Below, one piece after another: positions 62,060-64,000 of a stretch of 64,000 bases of DNA. Both the position numbers and the translations under genes were made by a program. The notes beneath the pieces were generated by a model. That model did no database searches and was not told the origin of the DNA. It saw nothing but the letters and a program-made list of their open reading frames with translations. The DNA is from Rhytidiadelphus loreus. Lineage: Eukaryota; Streptophyta; Bryopsida; Hypnales; Hylocomiaceae. Position 1 is the first letter of the stretch. Each line of letters begins with the position of its first letter. The stretch spans positions 45,817,025-45,881,024 of the forward strand of contig OX344763.1 in the NCBI GenBank assembly GCA_947034895.1, given 5' to 3'.

Positions 62060-64000
62060 TATGTGTAGTCATACGATCTATAGTGGGAATGTGTATAGTT
62101 GTAAATTTTTGGCAATTTTCCAATTTTGCTATAGTACTAATGTAGTTGCAATGGTTAAACTTGGTTATTATCCTTTCAGTGCGGTTTTATGGTGTTTATT
62201 ATCCATGGATGTTAATTTGTGGCGGATGAATGAGGTACAATTGATTGTGGTGGTTACTGGTGGTTATTCCTTGGAGGTGGTGAAGATCAATTGTTAGCGG
62301 AGTTGCCAGAGAGTCTGGAGAGGGTATCCAGAGCTCCTACGCGGTGGTTGGCCGGCAGTGGTGTTTGTGTGAACGATTGGTGTGTGTGTGAGCGTAGTGA
62401 GTGTGCAGGAGCGGAATCTATTGTACTGTTGTGATTGTGTTGTGGTTGTACATTTGTGCCGGATCTATAGTTGTTACATCAGTGGGCGGGCTAATGCTAT
62501 AGTGCTGGGTTCTGGTGTTTGTACTATGTTGGATTGATAGATGTTACGGAGTGGAATTGTGCAGGAGTGAAAAACAATTGTAATACTTTCTATGTGAAAT
62601 ATAATGCGGAGATTATGGATCAAGTGTATGGTGCTCAATTGTCTGGAATTGAAGTTATGTGTGTGAATTTGTGTGATTGGAATCTATTGTGCATTAAAGT
62701 GATAATGTGGTGGGATGATGTTATAGTTTGTGTTTGAATGGTGATTGGATTTGTGAATTATGGAATATATATCGATTGTGTTTGTTGTAATGAGGGCTGA
62801 GTGTTATATCTATAGATATAGATTTGGAGAATTTACGGTCTATTGTGTGAAGAAGAAATAAATTTGTATGTTGGTTGTTTCCAACTGGATTGTCCATTGT
62901 GTACGAACGGAGCATGCAGTATGAGAGATAATATAGAAATTATATCAATAGTTTTAATGCAATAGTTCATGATCTTGAGTGATGGGAACATAGATATGAG
63001 TGGAATCAATAGCAATTGTAGTGAGTGCAAACTATGCTGTAGAGAAATTACATCAAGAAAACATGCGGAGAATTCAAAGATGAAATTGAAGATCAATTGA
63101 GACTAAAGCAGCAAGGAGCGAAATAAACAAAAGAAATATCTATTGATTTTGTCAAGCCAGAGATGAAAGTTAACGAGCAATAGATCCTGTAAATGGAAGG
63201 AGAATTCAATAAAGACTAAAGAATGACATTTATAATGATGGGATAAGTCCTTCCACCTTGGTTTAAAATATAATAAGTATGAACTTTATCTATTGATTGA
63301 CTGGCCAAGGTAAGATTCCCCATTCCCTTCAATTGTGCATACACCTAGGAAATGGATTAAATCCATTACCTTATAGAATTACCCATAGCACCTTGCCTCC
63401 TTGCGAACGAACTCAAAACTATAGGAATTTCTCAATAGTTTAATCTATAGTAAATTCCCATCTACAATATGGATTTAGGATTCAAGTTATTTCTAAAAAA
63501 CGTAGGAAGCTATATTCCTGCCATTTTTATATTGTTGTGACATGTGCAAAAAGGAGTGTAATGACAATTATGCAAGGAGTGGTCATTCTACAATCATATA
63601 TGGATACATTCATAGTTACACAACAATATACCATACACAAATACAACTTCCTAAGCGACTTAGTGCATGAGTGAGTAAAGATGAAATTACAAGCATTTTA
63701 TACAAGTGGGGTGGTAGGAGCCACGACAAACCATGTGGGATATGTTAAACTCAAGAATTGTGTTACAAGTAATATTTCACACCTCATTTAGGCATAGTAG
63801 ATTAAGTTTTTTCAAAAAACACTGAACTAGTAAAGATTGGGAAATCAATCTCACTTTCATCTTCAAAAATCCATTTTAGATTTTGAGCCTCAAAAATCAA
63901 AATTTATAGAAAAAATTGAGAAAGGGATTGGAAAGGAATTCTTTTGACATTTTCTAACATCCTTTCTAAATTTTGTCCATCTTCATTAGATATGGTGTGC
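62060..64000. other. AT-rich gene-free region
   Basis: Open frames are short. 62,060-62,760 is rich in GTG/TGT runs and somewhat more G-rich, but has no recognisable motif. I see no supported gene or element end. Confidence 0.55.

Noticed and set aside
62061..62740. GT-rich open frames as genes
   Set aside because: Short, Val/Cys/Trp-rich translations with no motif and no neighbouring coding signal.

Overview
This window looks like nuclear DNA of a land plant or close streptophyte relative. The evidence is a ten-exon plant-type GPI-anchored aspartic protease with GT-AG introns, Arabidopsis-type telomere repeats (CCCTAAA) at an internal site, plant LTR elements with TG...CA ends, hAT and CACTA-like elements, and AT-rich gene-poor DNA around a GC-rich gene. 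I cannot name the species.

Layout. Positions 1-11,000 are AT-rich and hold no gene I can support. Positions 11,200-16,300 form a GC-rich island with the only apparently intact host gene, a secreted and probably GPI-anchored aspartic protease (12,279-15,939, 10 exons, 498 residues). Positions 16,300-18,927 are AT-rich repeat debris. A solo-LTR-like element with a 5-bp target duplication (LTR copy 1) lies at 18,928-22,724. Positions 22,730-31,219 are repeat debris with a ~170-bp tandem repeat and a large fold-back.

The centre of the window, 31,225-61,992, is a nest of transposons that can be resolved almost to the base from target-site duplications (TSDs). An LTR-family element in minus orientation (copy 3, TSD AGTCT) was split by a second, unrelated LTR-type element carrying ORFs (element X, 33,097-59,139, TSD CCAAC). 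X was hit twice: by a plus-strand copy of the same family as copies 1 and 3 (copy 2, 34,248-39,238, TSD AGGAC, inside the X coding sequence) and by a 17.2-kb hAT DNA transposon (41,810-59,003, TSD TTTTCCGT). The hAT transposase gene was in turn split by a 583-bp hAT MITE (44,653-45,235, TSD CCGATTCT). Copy 3 also holds a 150-bp CACTA-like fold-back MITE (59,902-60,051, TSD TTA).

The most interesting object is the 17.2-kb hAT element. It carries a transposase with a long C-terminal extension (minus strand), a coiled-coil plus RING-H2 protein (minus), a CxxC zinc-finger-like protein with a Gly/Tyr-rich tail (plus) and a protein-kinase-like protein (plus). Clusters of a GGCCGTC(G/C)GA motif lie just upstream of each of the four genes and near both transposon ends, and I saw them nowhere else in the window. 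One factor, possibly the transposase, may bind both ends and all four promoters. All four genes are now broken, mainly by in-frame stops of the kind produced by C-to-T decay, so this copy is a fossil of a possibly undescribed multi-gene hAT family.

Positions 62,000-64,000 are AT-rich with no supported gene.
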